A stretch of DNA of 64,000 bases, from contig NZ_CP092489.1 in the NCBI RefSeq assembly GCF_025643335.1, positions 691,501 to 755,500 of the forward strand. Reading direction: 5' to 3'. How positions within the stretch are numbered: the stretch's first letter is position 1; each line of letters starts with the position of its first letter. Shown piece after piece: positions 44,699-53,922 of the stretch. Source of the stretch: Endozoicomonas sp. Mp262 (GTDB taxonomy: Bacteria; Pseudomonadota; Gammaproteobacteria; Pseudomonadales; Endozoicomonadaceae). Under the pieces are notes generated by a model. The model did no database searches. It saw only the letters and a list, made by a program, of their open reading frames with translations, and was not told the origin of the DNA. Position numbers and translations under genes: made by a program.

Positions 44699-47413
44699 AT
44701 GAGTATTGATGTTTTGCCCATTAATAACAGTTGTTCCGGGCAATTACCCAAAGAGTATAGCTATTCTGATAAGCAGGTGGGGGAGTGGAAATTACGGTTG
44801 GTATGCCCTAATACAGCCTCTTGTACCCTCAAACGCAAAAGGGGGTTAGAGAGCGACTATGAGAATCCTCCAGCCAAGCGTATAAAGCTGAACCCTGCAA
44901 CCGACCAGTTACAGCAACCAGTAACTAAAGCTGAAAAAGTAGAGACATCAGGCTCCCTCAAACGTAAACGAAAGTCACTGGATGAGCAGGAAGGTTCTCC
45001 TGCCAAGCGTATAAGGCTGAACCCGGCAACCGACCAGTTACAGAAACCGGTAACTAAAGCTGAAAAAGTAGAGATATCAGACTCCCTCAAACGTAAACGA
45101 AAATCACTGGATGAGCAGGAAGGTTCTCCTGCCAAGCGCATAAAACTGAGCCTGATAAACGAGAATAGCTCTCTTCCTGGCGATAAACCATGTAAAAAGC
45201 AGATGGCGAACCGCCAGGAAAAGATACCCGGCCAGTTACAAAAACCAGCCACTAAAGGGAATGCAAGGCCAGAGGGCGGTAACAGTCATTCCACCAGAGA
45301 TTTAGAGCAAAAAGCAGCGGCCGTTTCTCAACCAACGTTTACTCAACAGGCAGTCTCATGGTTGAAGTGGGGAGTTAGCTTTTTCACCGTAACTAACGTG
45401 AAAACAGCGGATAGTGAGAGCAACCCTGCTGCCAATGGTCATTATGAGCCTGTTGTAGAAAACCATGCAGACAAAAAGCCAGTGTCACCAGATGATCAAA
45501 CCAGACCATTGAAAACAGGGGCTGATTGCAATGGTTCGACAGTGAGTGGAAATCAGCAGGTCGGGGAGCCCAGGGCTTTGTCAGACCGGCATTGGTTTTT
45601 AAAGCAAGCAAGAATGAAGGAGTCAAAAGAAGACACCAAACCTCCGCTAATGCCTGATCCAAAAAGGAGTTGGGGGATAAAAAATCCATTCTCTCCAGAA
45701 AGCAGGGATAAAATCAGGACTCTCGCTGACATTGCCCGGGAAAGTCACCTTATGGGTACTATAGCTATTAAGCTGGGGCAGGCTATTGCTTCTTCACCTC
45801 ATTTTACGGATGCGGAAAGAGAGTTATTCAGGCCATTATTTGATGCGGTTGAACCTGTTGATTTTAATGAAATAAAGGAAACCGTTACTAAAGAAATCAA
45901 TAAGCTGAATGAATCGAACCGGGAAAAGCCAGTTATTTTGGAAAGCATTAATCCTGTGCCTCTTGGCTGTGGCAGCCTGGCACAGGTTCATTCTGCGGTT
46001 CTTTATATTAATGGTCGGAGAAAGACATGTGCAATCAAGGTAATTAAAAAACAGGCAGAAGAAGACCTTAATAAAGGCTTTGATGTTGTGAAGCAGTTTT
46101 ATGATTCCTGTAAAACAGAAGGTGGTGGTAGTTTTTTTGAAAAGGTAATTAAGCAACTATTAGGACCAGAGTTGCAAAAATACAGCCCTGGTTTGGCAAA
46201 ACATATAATGGCTGACTATATCAACGGCATTCGTGATGAGATTAAGCTTCACCAGGAGTATGAGAATACAAAGAAAATGAAGACATTGTTGGAGCAAAGT
46301 AACATTTCCGATGTCAGGGTCCCTTACACGTTCGGGGCTACCAATAGAATGCTTATCCTTGAACAGATTCATGGAGAGACGCTGAACCAGCAATATCTGG
46401 ATGGTCGGGTCGAGGAGGCAGACAGAAATTTTGCCCGTGTCTGGGAAACATATAAAACGATAAAAAATCAGCATGGGGTTTTTCATGACGACCTTCACCC
46501 AGGCAACATAATAAAAGAGCCGAATGGAAAGTTAGTTATTCTGGATTGCGCAGGATTACCTCGTGCAACTTGCTGTATGAGAGATGTTGAGCTTCTGGTG
46601 AAGGAGTTGCAGACCGAAATTAATTTTCGCAGCACTCAGGCTGATGGAAGAAGTGTAATGCAAATGACTCCGGAAGAGCGTTGTGAGTTATTACGAAAGG
46701 AATACTATAGAGTGTACAGCCCATCAACTAACCCGAAATATACCTATAGGAAGCCCCCGTTGCCAGAAACCGACAATAAGCCTTCATTGTCGGCGGCAAA
46801 GGAGGCAACCATGGAGAGTTTATGGCTGTTTTCTGATGACAGGTCAAAAAAACCGGTAGATTTACGGGAAGATATAGATGAAGTCCTTGACTGCGTTGTA
46901 AGCCGTGAGCAGGTGGGCAGTGAGAAGGAAAAAAAATATGCAGCTTATAAAGCCTTAGACCTGCTGACTTGTACAAAAGGATATTCTTTGCCCCGTTCGT
47001 TTTTTAAGTATGAACAGAGTCGCCAGCATTACCGGCAGTTTCATGAAGATGTAGAGGCTTTAGCGGAAACGGATTTGAAATATAAGCAGCGTACTTTACA
47101 GATAGAGCAAGAAATCAAGGAAAAGAAAGCCAGGGAAAAAAAGAAGAGGTCAGAAATTTTCCATCGCCGGCGTAAAGCGGTAGAAACAGAAGCAAGGAGA
47201 CAAGCTGAAAAAAGAGGCAGTTTCTTTTATGAGGCGTATCTAGGTGAATATGGAAAAGTGTTGAGGCAAAAAGCCCTGGCATGGTGGCTCTCAATCCATC
47301 CAAAGGATCAAGCACCTCGCTTCAGGATAGACAAGATAGCACAGTTATATCTTCAACACCTGAAGCAAGCGAAACAGAATATCAACAAACAGCCTGGTTC
47401 TTGTCAAGAATAG
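44699..47413 (+). CDS. ABC1/UbiB-like kinase with tandem NLS-like repeats
   Basis: 904 residues. Near the N-terminus a 43-residue unit (129 bases, period exact) repeats about 2.5 times from residue 44. Each unit starts LKRKR and contains PAKRIKL or PAKRIRL, very close to the c-Myc nuclear localisation signal. The kinase domain follows: AIKLGQAIASSPHF (KxGQ motif, about residue 354), LGCGSLAQVHSAVL (replacing the usual alanine-rich loop), CAIKVIKK (Lys), VFHDDLHPGNIIKEP (catalytic loop, about residue 595) and LVILDCAG in the DFG position. The C-terminal part is a charged coiled-coil (KEKKAREKKKRSEIFHRRRK). A ribosome site (AAAGGA) precedes the ATG. No classical signal peptide. Probably a host-directed kinase-like effector; inference. 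Confidence 0.7.
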   Translation: MSIDVLPINNSCSGQLPKEYSYSDKQVGEWKLRLVCPNTASCTLKRKRGLESDYENPPAKRIKLNPATDQLQQPVTKAEKVETSGSLKRKRKSLDEQEGSPAKRIRLNPATDQLQKPVTKAEKVEISDSLKRKRKSLDEQEGSPAKRIKLSLINENSSLPGDKPCKKQMANRQEKIPGQLQKPATKGNARPEGGNSHSTRDLEQKAAAVSQPTFTQQAVSWLKWGVSFFTVTNVKTADSESNPAANGHYEPVVENHADKKPVSPDDQTRPLKTGADCNGSTVSGNQQVGEPRALSDRHWFLKQARMKESKEDTKPPLMPDPKRSWGIKNPFSPESRDKIRTLADIARESHLMGTIAIKLGQAIASSPHFTDAERELFRPLFDAVEPVDFNEIKETVTKEINKLNESNREKPVILESINPVPLGCGSLAQVHSAVLYINGRRKTCAIKVIKKQAEEDLNKGFDVVKQFYDSCKTEGGGSFFEKVIKQLLGPELQKYSPGLAKHIMADYINGIRDEIKLHQEYENTKKMKTLLEQSNISDVRVPYTFGATNRMLILEQIHGETLNQQYLDGRVEEADRNFARVWETYKTIKNQHGVFHDDLHPGNIIKEPNGKLVILDCAGLPRATCCMRDVELLVKELQTEINFRSTQADGRSVMQMTPEERCELLRKEYYRVYSPSTNPKYTYRKPPLPETDNKPSLSAAKEATMESLWLFSDDRSKKPVDLREDIDEVLDCVVSREQVGSEKEKKYAAYKALDLLTCTKGYSLPRSFFKYEQSRQHYRQFHEDVEALAETDLKYKQRTLQIEQEIKEKKAREKKKRSEIFHRRRKAVETEARRQAEKRGSFFYEAYLGEYGKVLRQKALAWWLSIHPKDQAPRFRIDKIAQLYLQHLKQAKQNINKQPGSCQE

Positions 47414-47435
47414 AGACAAAGTTGTCTATTTTTTT
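47414..47435 (+). terminator. Rho-independent terminator after the kinase gene
   Basis: AGACA-AAGT-TGTCT forms a short stem two bases after the stop codon, followed by ATTTTTTT. The stem is weak (5 bp), but the T-run is good. Confidence 0.5.
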
Positions 47436-47513
47436 CTACAGCCCCTAACCATCAAGTTTTTAACGATGGTAGCGATAATTAATTATCTAAGAATAGGTTA
47501 GAGACTTAAAGGA

Positions 47514-48719
47514 ATGAAGAGTGCGCCATTGCCAGATAATGAAAGGGAACGGCTACAGGCTTTACTGGAACTGGATATTCTGGACTCCCTGGAAGAGCAG
47601 GGTTATGATGACTTGACGCGCCTGGCGGCACAAATTTGTGATACCCCTATCGCCCTGGTCAGTTTACTTGATAAAGACCGGCAGTGGTTTAAATCCCACT
47701 ATGGGCTTGAGGCCCGTGAAACACCCAGAGATTATGCTTTTTGCGCCCATGCCATTTTGGAAAAAGGACCTTTTGTCGTAGAGGATGCTGATAAGGATAA
47801 ACGATTTGATGATAACCCCCTGGTAACAGGGGAGCCTCGTGTGAAGTTTTATTCAGGAATACCATTAGTGCTTAAAAACAATATGCCTGTAGGTACTTTA
47901 TGTGTTATTGACCATAAGCCCAGGACATTATCAGAAAACCAACTAACTGCTTTGGAGGCACTGTCCCGTCAGGTGGTTAGCCAACTTGAACTCAGGACAA
48001 AATTAAGGCAGTTACAGAAGTTGGATAGCATTAAGAATAATTTTATCTCGCTGGTGTCTCATGAATTACGAACGCCTATTACCTCAATTAAAGGTGCCCT
48101 GGAGCTGATGGCTCATAAAGGGTTTACTTCATTGCCCGAAGAAGCCACTTCCCTGGTTGATATTGGCCTTAGAAATAGTGACCGGTTATTAGCTGTAGTT
48201 AATGATATTCTTGATGCCAGTAAAATTGATGCAGGAAAACTGGATATGGATATTCAGCCCTGTTCAATTGTTGAGATTGTTGAGGAGTCTCTCTATTTAA
48301 ATGATCCTTATGTTAAACAATGTGAATGTCAGCTAAAGTTGGAGACGCTTATTGAAAATGATATCGCAGTCAATGTTGATAAGTACCGGCTTATACAGGT
48401 GATGACCAACTTGATTTCCAATGCAGCGAAGTTTACATCAGAAAATGACACTATTGTTATCTCAATTGACAGGCCTGAAGAAAATAAAGTTAGAGTTGCT
48501 GTAAAAGATCATGGTAGAGGAATCCAGTTTAAAGAGCAGGGTGATATTTTTCAGCGCTTTCCAGAGTGTTCTTCGACCAATGACAAATTACCGGGTACGG
48601 GCCTTGGACTTAATTTAAGTCAATCACTGATTGAGCAAATGGAAGGTGAGATAAGATTTATCTCTATCCCCGGTGAAGGAAGTGAGTTTTACTTTATATT
48701 GCCTTGTTATAAAATGTAA
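47514..48719 (+). CDS. GAF-domain sensor histidine kinase
   Basis: 401 residues, no membrane segment, so cytosolic. A GAF domain covers about residues 25-160 (LTRLAAQICDTPIALVSLLDKDRQWFKSHYG; SGIPLVLKNNMPVGTLCVID). The dimerisation/phosphoacceptor domain has FISLVSHELRTPITSIKGAL (His near 183). The ATPase domain shows NLISNAAKFT (N box), DHGRGI (G1), GTGLGLNLS (G2). No receiver domain and no adjacent response regulator, so the partner is elsewhere. It sits between two ABC1-like kinase genes; any functional link is speculative. Family closely resembles bacterial GAF-HK light- or redox-sensing proteins, but the signal is not readable. Confidence 0.87.
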   Translation: MKSAPLPDNERERLQALLELDILDSLEEQGYDDLTRLAAQICDTPIALVSLLDKDRQWFKSHYGLEARETPRDYAFCAHAILEKGPFVVEDADKDKRFDDNPLVTGEPRVKFYSGIPLVLKNNMPVGTLCVIDHKPRTLSENQLTALEALSRQVVSQLELRTKLRQLQKLDSIKNNFISLVSHELRTPITSIKGALELMAHKGFTSLPEEATSLVDIGLRNSDRLLAVVNDILDASKIDAGKLDMDIQPCSIVEIVEESLYLNDPYVKQCECQLKLETLIENDIAVNVDKYRLIQVMTNLISNAAKFTSENDTIVISIDRPEENKVRVAVKDHGRGIQFKEQGDIFQRFPECSSTNDKLPGTGLGLNLSQSLIEQMEGEIRFISIPGEGSEFYFILPCYKM

Positions 48720-48726
48720 TCCCCAT

Positions 48727-51522
48727 CTAATTAGCATTGCTGGCTTTGTCTGAAGCTTTTAAGCTTTCACTGTATAGATAAAGAATATACCAATCTTGAA
48801 GTAAGGATAAGTTTCGATATTTATAGTCTGGATTTGCTTTTTCAAAAAACTCAAAGTCTACAGTGGGATATAATTTTTTAGTATACCATTTGAATGCTGC
48901 CTGACGAAAGTACTCTGATTTTTCCATGTATTCTTTTTTTATAGTATCAAAGTTTTTTTCCAGCTCAGTTTTTTTAGACTGAGCCTCTATTTTCGCTTTA
49001 TTCTTCCTCTCATAGCTTTCTGCTGCAAGTCGATATTTTGTATCTTTTTGCAAAAGAGTAGCGCGGTCTTCCTTGAACTTTCTCATTCTTACATATGACT
49101 GGTGTCGGTAACTAAATCCTTCAGGGAGTGAAAAGCCATCATTTGCAAGACGGTCAAGGATGGTAGGTACTATTTCTGAAGGATGTATTACTTTTTCTTC
49201 ATCAGGAAATGGGGTAAATACAGAGTCTATTTTACGAAAGGTTATATCAAACTGTCTTTCTGGGCTTAAATCTAAATAATAAAATGGCGGAGAAAGATTT
49301 TCTAATAAAAAGATGGTTTCTTCTGCCAAGGCTGTAGACTTTACTTCTTTTGAAGCTTTGGCTAGTTGATCTTCATTAGTTTTGAATGGGGTTGCACTAT
49401 TATTTTTAATTAATAACCTTCGTATATATTCAACACGTTCCTGGCTTGTTCTTTCCATAAGAGGAGGGTCATATTTTTTAGCTGCGATACTCTTTTTATA
49501 TAAGAATTTAATGTTTTTTTTAAAACGATTTAGCTGTTTTACGGATATGCAATTATTCATAATGGCAGCACCATCAATGAAGACAAGCTTATCGGGTGAA
49601 TCAGGTTTTTTACCGTCTTGTACTATAATATTTCCAGGGTGAAAGTCACCATGAATAAGTCCCTTCTCTTGTGCCACCTGTTCCCATATATTCCATGCCT
49701 GTAGATAGAGGGAATCCGCTTTCACGCTGTTTTCCAAGTAGAGCGCACTCAACGTTCTTCCAGGAATATACTCCATGATTAAAACGTTGTGTGTGGCAAA
49801 GTAAACTCTTGGTACAGATGTATAATTAATCCCTATTTCATCTATGGCTTTTTTATAACGCTCAAGCTTCGCTTTCTCCAGCTCCATGTCACATTCATTT
49901 TGCATATGTTTAAGGTGGCTTTGCAGGACTTTTTTTTCAAGCGCGCTTTTTGATGATCTGACGCCTGTTAAATTATAAAAAATGGTATCTGAAAATGCTT
50001 CACTGGTATATGAAGTAATGAAGTCTAATATGGGCTGCAAATTTTCATAGGCATTTTTTAAGTCACTTTCTACCCCTTCCTTAACAATTTTAAAAACGCA
50101 CTCTACAGGTTTCCCTTCATAAACAATGGTGCCTTTGTGAGCCTGGGCAATACTGCCAGTGCCTAGATATGGTTGCTCTATATCTATAATGTCAATCAGA
50201 TCTGGGGAGATATCACCTTTGGCTTTCAGTGCTTCTATGGCGGATTTGGCCTCATGGATGGCCCTCTGGATCATGGAAAAATCGGCAGGTTGTGCTTTAT
50301 CACATAAAGGGAGAAAGTGTCGCCTGTGTTCGCTGGGCAGGTCTTCCATAGTGGCAATCATCTGACCTATTTTTATACCAAGGGTGCCAAATGAACCCAG
50401 ATATCTTGCAATATCTGGCATTTCAGGGGGATGGAAATAAAACTTGCAGCGAGCCATCAATATTTTTAATTTTGTATACTTTGAAAAATTTCTTTGAAGC
50501 CATTTATCGGCAGTTTCAGTCCACTTCACGATTCCTGGCTTTAATGTAGGCAACTCCTGTCTGGTGGCTGGCGTTTGCGATTGTTGTAATGGTTGCTCAT
50601 ATTTTATATTTAAAGCTTTACTGCCAGGGTGTTTTTTAAGGGTATTATCGGGTTGTAAAGGAAGTGGCGCAGGTTCTGTGGGTAAAACATGAGTCATTAC
50701 GGTCTGTTCCGGGTTACCTCTATCTTTTTGTTTTAGGGCTGAAGCTGGAGGGGAGGGCTTTATCGTCTTTTTAGTTTCCTGATCTGTTTTCCAGTCTTTG
50801 TCTTTACAAAATTGATTGAGGTATTGAGAAACATCAAATTCTCCACACATCAACCTGGCCACCACTTCAAACTGCTTGTTTTTTTCTATTTCTCTCAGGT
50901 ACATAGGCTCTTCCAAGGATTGGACAAAATTATGCAGCTCTGAAGAAATAAGTTGCTCTTTATCCTGGGTATCGATATTTCTTTCAAAGTTTTTTATTGT
51001 TATGGGTAATTCACGAACCAGGTAACCAGACCAGTTGAAAGGTTGAATGATTAATCTGTTTTTCTTAAAACCCACTATTTTTCTTATTCTCATGTCACGG
51101 TGGCGATGTCTATCTGAGTTTTTCAATTGCGGTCTGTGTATAGAGAGGTGGGTAGTGGCTATTTCGGCCATTCCTTCTTTTATTAATTTTTCTCTCCAGT
51201 TCAGATCATCTATATAGAGATCAGCAATAATGATCAAGGGTTCAGTAAAAAACAGGTTTTCCAGTTGTACAGGTTGTTGATACCGGAGCTGCCAACTTTG
51301 TTTTTGTTCTATTGCAGTGGTTTTTAAATGGTCAACTTCAGCAACTCTTAACAGTACATTTTTTCTTATTAAATCAGGCCATTTTTTTTGAGTGATATTT
51401 ATAATAAATGTAACAGGGTCAATAGCTTCGATGATTTCTGCATTGACGCATGCTCCATAACTATCTGCTATGGCTTTACAAGCACATAAATACATTAGTA
51501 ACAATAAGTGGCGTATTTTCAT
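48727..51522 (-). CDS. Exported ABC1/UbiB-like kinase with SNase-like N-terminal domain
   Basis: 931 residues. An N-terminal signal peptide (MKIRHLLLLMYLCACKAIAD) precedes a region resembling the staphylococcal-nuclease (thermonuclease) fold: NAEIIEAIDPVTFIINI, VLLRVAEVD and LIIIADLYIDDLNWREKLIKEGMAEI. The catalytic Arg/Glu residues of SNase do not line up clearly. After a low-complexity linker comes an ABC1-like kinase: GIKIGQMIATMEDLP (about residue 384), LGTGSIAQAHKGTI, CVFKIVKEG, LIHGDFHPGNIIVQDG (about residue 621), FIDGAA. The C-terminus is charged coiled-coil. Paralogous to the kinase at 44699-47413, on the opposite strand. Extracytoplasmic location would be unusual for ABC1 proteins. 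Confidence 0.72.
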   Translation of the reverse strand: MKIRHLLLLMYLCACKAIADSYGACVNAEIIEAIDPVTFIINITQKKWPDLIRKNVLLRVAEVDHLKTTAIEQKQSWQLRYQQPVQLENLFFTEPLIIIADLYIDDLNWREKLIKEGMAEIATTHLSIHRPQLKNSDRHRHRDMRIRKIVGFKKNRLIIQPFNWSGYLVRELPITIKNFERNIDTQDKEQLISSELHNFVQSLEEPMYLREIEKNKQFEVVARLMCGEFDVSQYLNQFCKDKDWKTDQETKKTIKPSPPASALKQKDRGNPEQTVMTHVLPTEPAPLPLQPDNTLKKHPGSKALNIKYEQPLQQSQTPATRQELPTLKPGIVKWTETADKWLQRNFSKYTKLKILMARCKFYFHPPEMPDIARYLGSFGTLGIKIGQMIATMEDLPSEHRRHFLPLCDKAQPADFSMIQRAIHEAKSAIEALKAKGDISPDLIDIIDIEQPYLGTGSIAQAHKGTIVYEGKPVECVFKIVKEGVESDLKNAYENLQPILDFITSYTSEAFSDTIFYNLTGVRSSKSALEKKVLQSHLKHMQNECDMELEKAKLERYKKAIDEIGINYTSVPRVYFATHNVLIMEYIPGRTLSALYLENSVKADSLYLQAWNIWEQVAQEKGLIHGDFHPGNIIVQDGKKPDSPDKLVFIDGAAIMNNCISVKQLNRFKKNIKFLYKKSIAAKKYDPPLMERTSQERVEYIRRLLIKNNSATPFKTNEDQLAKASKEVKSTALAEETIFLLENLSPPFYYLDLSPERQFDITFRKIDSVFTPFPDEEKVIHPSEIVPTILDRLANDGFSLPEGFSYRHQSYVRMRKFKEDRATLLQKDTKYRLAAESYERKNKAKIEAQSKKTELEKNFDTIKKEYMEKSEYFRQAAFKWYTKKLYPTVDFEFFEKANPDYKYRNLSLLQDWYILYLYSESLKASDKASNAN

Positions 51523-51638
51523 AAGTGGCTTTTGGTCACTGGTTTATTGGTTTTTCTGTTTGCACTTTTATGTTTTCTCAAATAAGGTGACAGAGCTGAG
51601 TAAATCCGTTATTCCTAAGAATATGATTCCGTACCTGT

Positions 51639-52091
51639 TTGAGATTGCGTGTGTCTATTATAACCCCTGATACCCTTCGACGTTCTGCCATGAATCTGCT
51701 TGCCAGAAGAGAATATTCCCGCGGGGAACTGGTTCAGAAGCTTAACCGCCTGACAGATGATAAAGAGATGATCGCTGAGGTTCTGGATCGTCTGGAAGGC
51801 CAGACACTGTTAAGTGATGATCGTTTTGTTGAAAGCTTCATTCGCTCCCATGTAAACAGAGGTCATGGACCAATGAGAATTAACCAGGAGCTTCGGCAAA
51901 AGGGGATTGCTGCCGACAAGATAAGCCTTGCCCTGGAAAGTCTTGATATTGACTGGTTTGCCAAGGCTGAGGAGGCCAGACAAAAAAAGTTTAGTAGTGA
52001 GCCTCCCGAAGATATGAAAGAAAAAGCCCGGCAAATCCGGTTCTTACAGTACCGGGGCTTTCCTGCCGGGGTTGTTATGGAGCTCTTTTAG
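51639..52091 (+). CDS. recX: Regulatory protein RecX
   Basis: RecX inhibits RecA filament extension. The 150-residue frame has ALRR-type start AMNLLARREYSRGELVQKL, VLDRLEGQTLLSDDRFVESFIRSHVNRGHGPMRINQELRQKGI and DIDWFAKAEEARQKKF, then RQIRFLQYRGFP at the end, all family features. The start codon is uncertain: TTG 51639, GTG 51651 or ATG 51690 are in frame. recA is not in the window, which is unlike many genomes where recX follows it. Confidence 0.88.
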   Translation: MRLRVSIITPDTLRRSAMNLLARREYSRGELVQKLNRLTDDKEMIAEVLDRLEGQTLLSDDRFVESFIRSHVNRGHGPMRINQELRQKGIAADKISLALESLDIDWFAKAEEARQKKFSSEPPEDMKEKARQIRFLQYRGFPAGVVMELF

Positions 52092-52094
52092 CAC

Positions 52095-52403
52095 CTAAAG
52101 CAGGTGGGCATAAAAAGGCAGGGTTGCTGCGCCAATAACCAGTCCCAGCAATGCCTCGCTTGCCACTGAGTGGGGGCTGTTGTTTTTCTGGGTGGAATAA
52201 AACGCCTGATATTGGTTGGCCAGGGTATGAGGCTCAATAGCTACCAGCTCAGTGGCTGGCCAGGTGGCAGTCATGTCTATCAACTGTTGAGCCGTGTAAC
52301 TGGTTAGTTCCTGGCCAAGTTTAAAGTATGCTTCTTTCAGGTTTTCCAGGTTATGGATAAATTCTGTGAGAGGGACTTCAATTGAAAAGTGCTGATGTGT
52401 CAT
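52095..52403 (-). CDS. Hypothetical protein
   Basis: About 102 residues from ATG 52403 (MTHQHFSIEVPLTEFIHNLENLKEAYFKLGQELTSYTAQQLID); the open frame continues upstream into the SDR gene but that part is out of character. Two helical segments are followed by a C-terminal hydrophobic stretch (EALLGLVIGAATLPFYAHLL) that could anchor in the membrane. Convergent with recX (four-base gap). Not recognised. Confidence 0.55.
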   Translation of the reverse strand: MTHQHFSIEVPLTEFIHNLENLKEAYFKLGQELTSYTAQQLIDMTATWPATELVAIEPHTLANQYQAFYSTQKNNSPHSVASEALLGLVIGAATLPFYAHLL

Positions 52404-52482
52404 CTTTGCCGGGACCTCTCTTGTTTTCACTAATTTACCCACAATAATGCCTGAAGCGTACCCGTGTTGTATTGATGGATAT

Positions 52483-53199
52483 CTAGTTTTCTGCTTCCAG
52501 TCGGCAGTTAATACTGAACTCATTGATGGCGGCATTATTAGGCTGATTCAGTAAGAATGCCACAGCATGGGCCACATCCGCAGGTTCAGTTATATCCTCT
52601 GGCAAACTGGAGGTAACATCGCTGGCCATATCGGTTTTAACAAAGCTGGTACAAAGAGCTGAGGCTCGAATACCATGATCCCACCCTGACTGTCTGCACC
52701 CCTGGTGCAGAGCTCTGGCGGCAAACTTTGACATGGCATAGCCTGTGCTTTGCTCACTTTTCAGACGTTTTCCTGAAAGGCTGATAATATTGATGACCCG
52801 GGCCTGACCGCTTTTTTTCAGCCAGGGAAAAGCCGCCCTAAGCAAGCGCCAGGGACCTTTGGCATTGACTTCCCACATAGTATCAAGGTCTTCCTCATCC
52901 CCTTCCTCAATGCTTACCTGTCGGTAGATACCGGCGTTATTCACAAGGCCATCAATACGTTTAAAATGATTGGCCGTTTTTTCCACCCAGGCTTTGGCAC
53001 TTTCTTTATCCACCGCATCGTAATAACAAACCAGAACATTTTTATTGTTAGCCAGCACGGTGTCACTGAGCGATTCCCGATTTCTAACACCCAGACTCAA
53101 TCGGTAGCCACAGGTAAGCAGGTGCTCTGCTATGGCTTTACCAATTCCACGGTTGGCACCGGAAATCATGATGATTTTATCACTGGCAGTATGAGTCAT
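52483..53199 (-). CDS. Short-chain dehydrogenase/reductase
   Basis: 238-residue classical SDR, NAD(P)-dependent. The nucleotide motif is IMISGANRGIGKAIAEHL; the structural motif is GLVNNAGIYRQ; the catalytic set is Ser in IISLSGKR with Tyr and Lys in STGYAMSKFAAR. Tyr-x3-Lys is intact. The C-terminal segment (AVAFLLNQPNNAAINEFSINC) is typical of SDRs. Overlaps the PAP2-type gene upstream by about 20 bases (53180-53199), implying co-expression. Substrate unknown. Confidence 0.9.
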   Translation of the reverse strand: MTHTASDKIIMISGANRGIGKAIAEHLLTCGYRLSLGVRNRESLSDTVLANNKNVLVCYYDAVDKESAKAWVEKTANHFKRIDGLVNNAGIYRQVSIEEGDEEDLDTMWEVNAKGPWRLLRAAFPWLKKSGQARVINIISLSGKRLKSEQSTGYAMSKFAARALHQGCRQSGWDHGIRASALCTSFVKTDMASDVTSSLPEDITEPADVAHAVAFLLNQPNNAAINEFSINCRLEAEN

Positions 53200-53812
53200 T
53201 TTTACTTCTCCTGATTCGGTGTTTTAATGCTATTGCCATATGACCACAAAAACAGCCCAGTGTAGCACCCGCCAGTAGATCGCCCAGGTAATGGTAGTAT
53301 TGTCCCAGCATCCCCGCCATCAAACTCAGGCAGGACAGCGACCAAAGCCAGCGGTACTTTGGAGCTGTGTGCCAAAAGACCGTAGCCAGTGCAAAAGTGA
53401 CCAATGCGTGACCGGAGGGAAATGCACTATAGGCTTTCCCTCCGGTAAATGGGAAAAAGCCTTCAATACCGTTCTGTAACCAGGATGGATTGTTGTCAAT
53501 CCAGGTGTCAGGCCAGGTACGACCAAACGCCAGTTTAGTAAATAGCCTTGCTGCCCAGGCAAATGAAAGAGCAATAAGTAGTGTTGACACCCTACCCGCT
53601 ACACGTTGCCGCCACGGTTTGCTGAGACAGGCCACCAACAGCACGGCAACAAGTATTTGCAGTAAATCTGCCGGCCAGGTCATTGCCTTAAACACATCAC
53701 CCCTTAGTTGATGTTCATAGGCAAAGGTTGCGACGGTGCGATCAAAAAAAGTGATACTGACCAGTGTAGCTAAAATGCCTAGCAGGTAGCCCCCAAGATA
53801 AGATTTCTTCAC
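53180..53812 (-). CDS. PAP2 superfamily phosphatase
   Basis: 210 residues with about six membrane segments. PAP2 motif 1 is KLAFGRTWPD, motif 2 is AFPSGHALVTFAL, motif 3 is GQYYHYLGDLLAGATLG, so the catalytic His residues and Arg are present. Probably dephosphorylates undecaprenyl diphosphate, phosphatidylglycerophosphate or lipid A; not decidable here. First gene of a minus-strand pair with the SDR. Confidence 0.85.
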   Translation of the reverse strand: MKKSYLGGYLLGILATLVSITFFDRTVATFAYEHQLRGDVFKAMTWPADLLQILVAVLLVACLSKPWRQRVAGRVSTLLIALSFAWAARLFTKLAFGRTWPDTWIDNNPSWLQNGIEGFFPFTGGKAYSAFPSGHALVTFALATVFWHTAPKYRWLWSLSCLSLMAGMLGQYYHYLGDLLAGATLGCFCGHMAIALKHRIRRSKNDSYCQ

Positions 53813-53922
53813 TGTTTATTCCTGGTGAAATTGTTATGAAATATCCAGATTCAATACAGGCTAATTCAATCCCCGTGAACGCTGCTAAATAGAAGCTGGG
53901 AGTGGGCCGATAATTATCCTCT

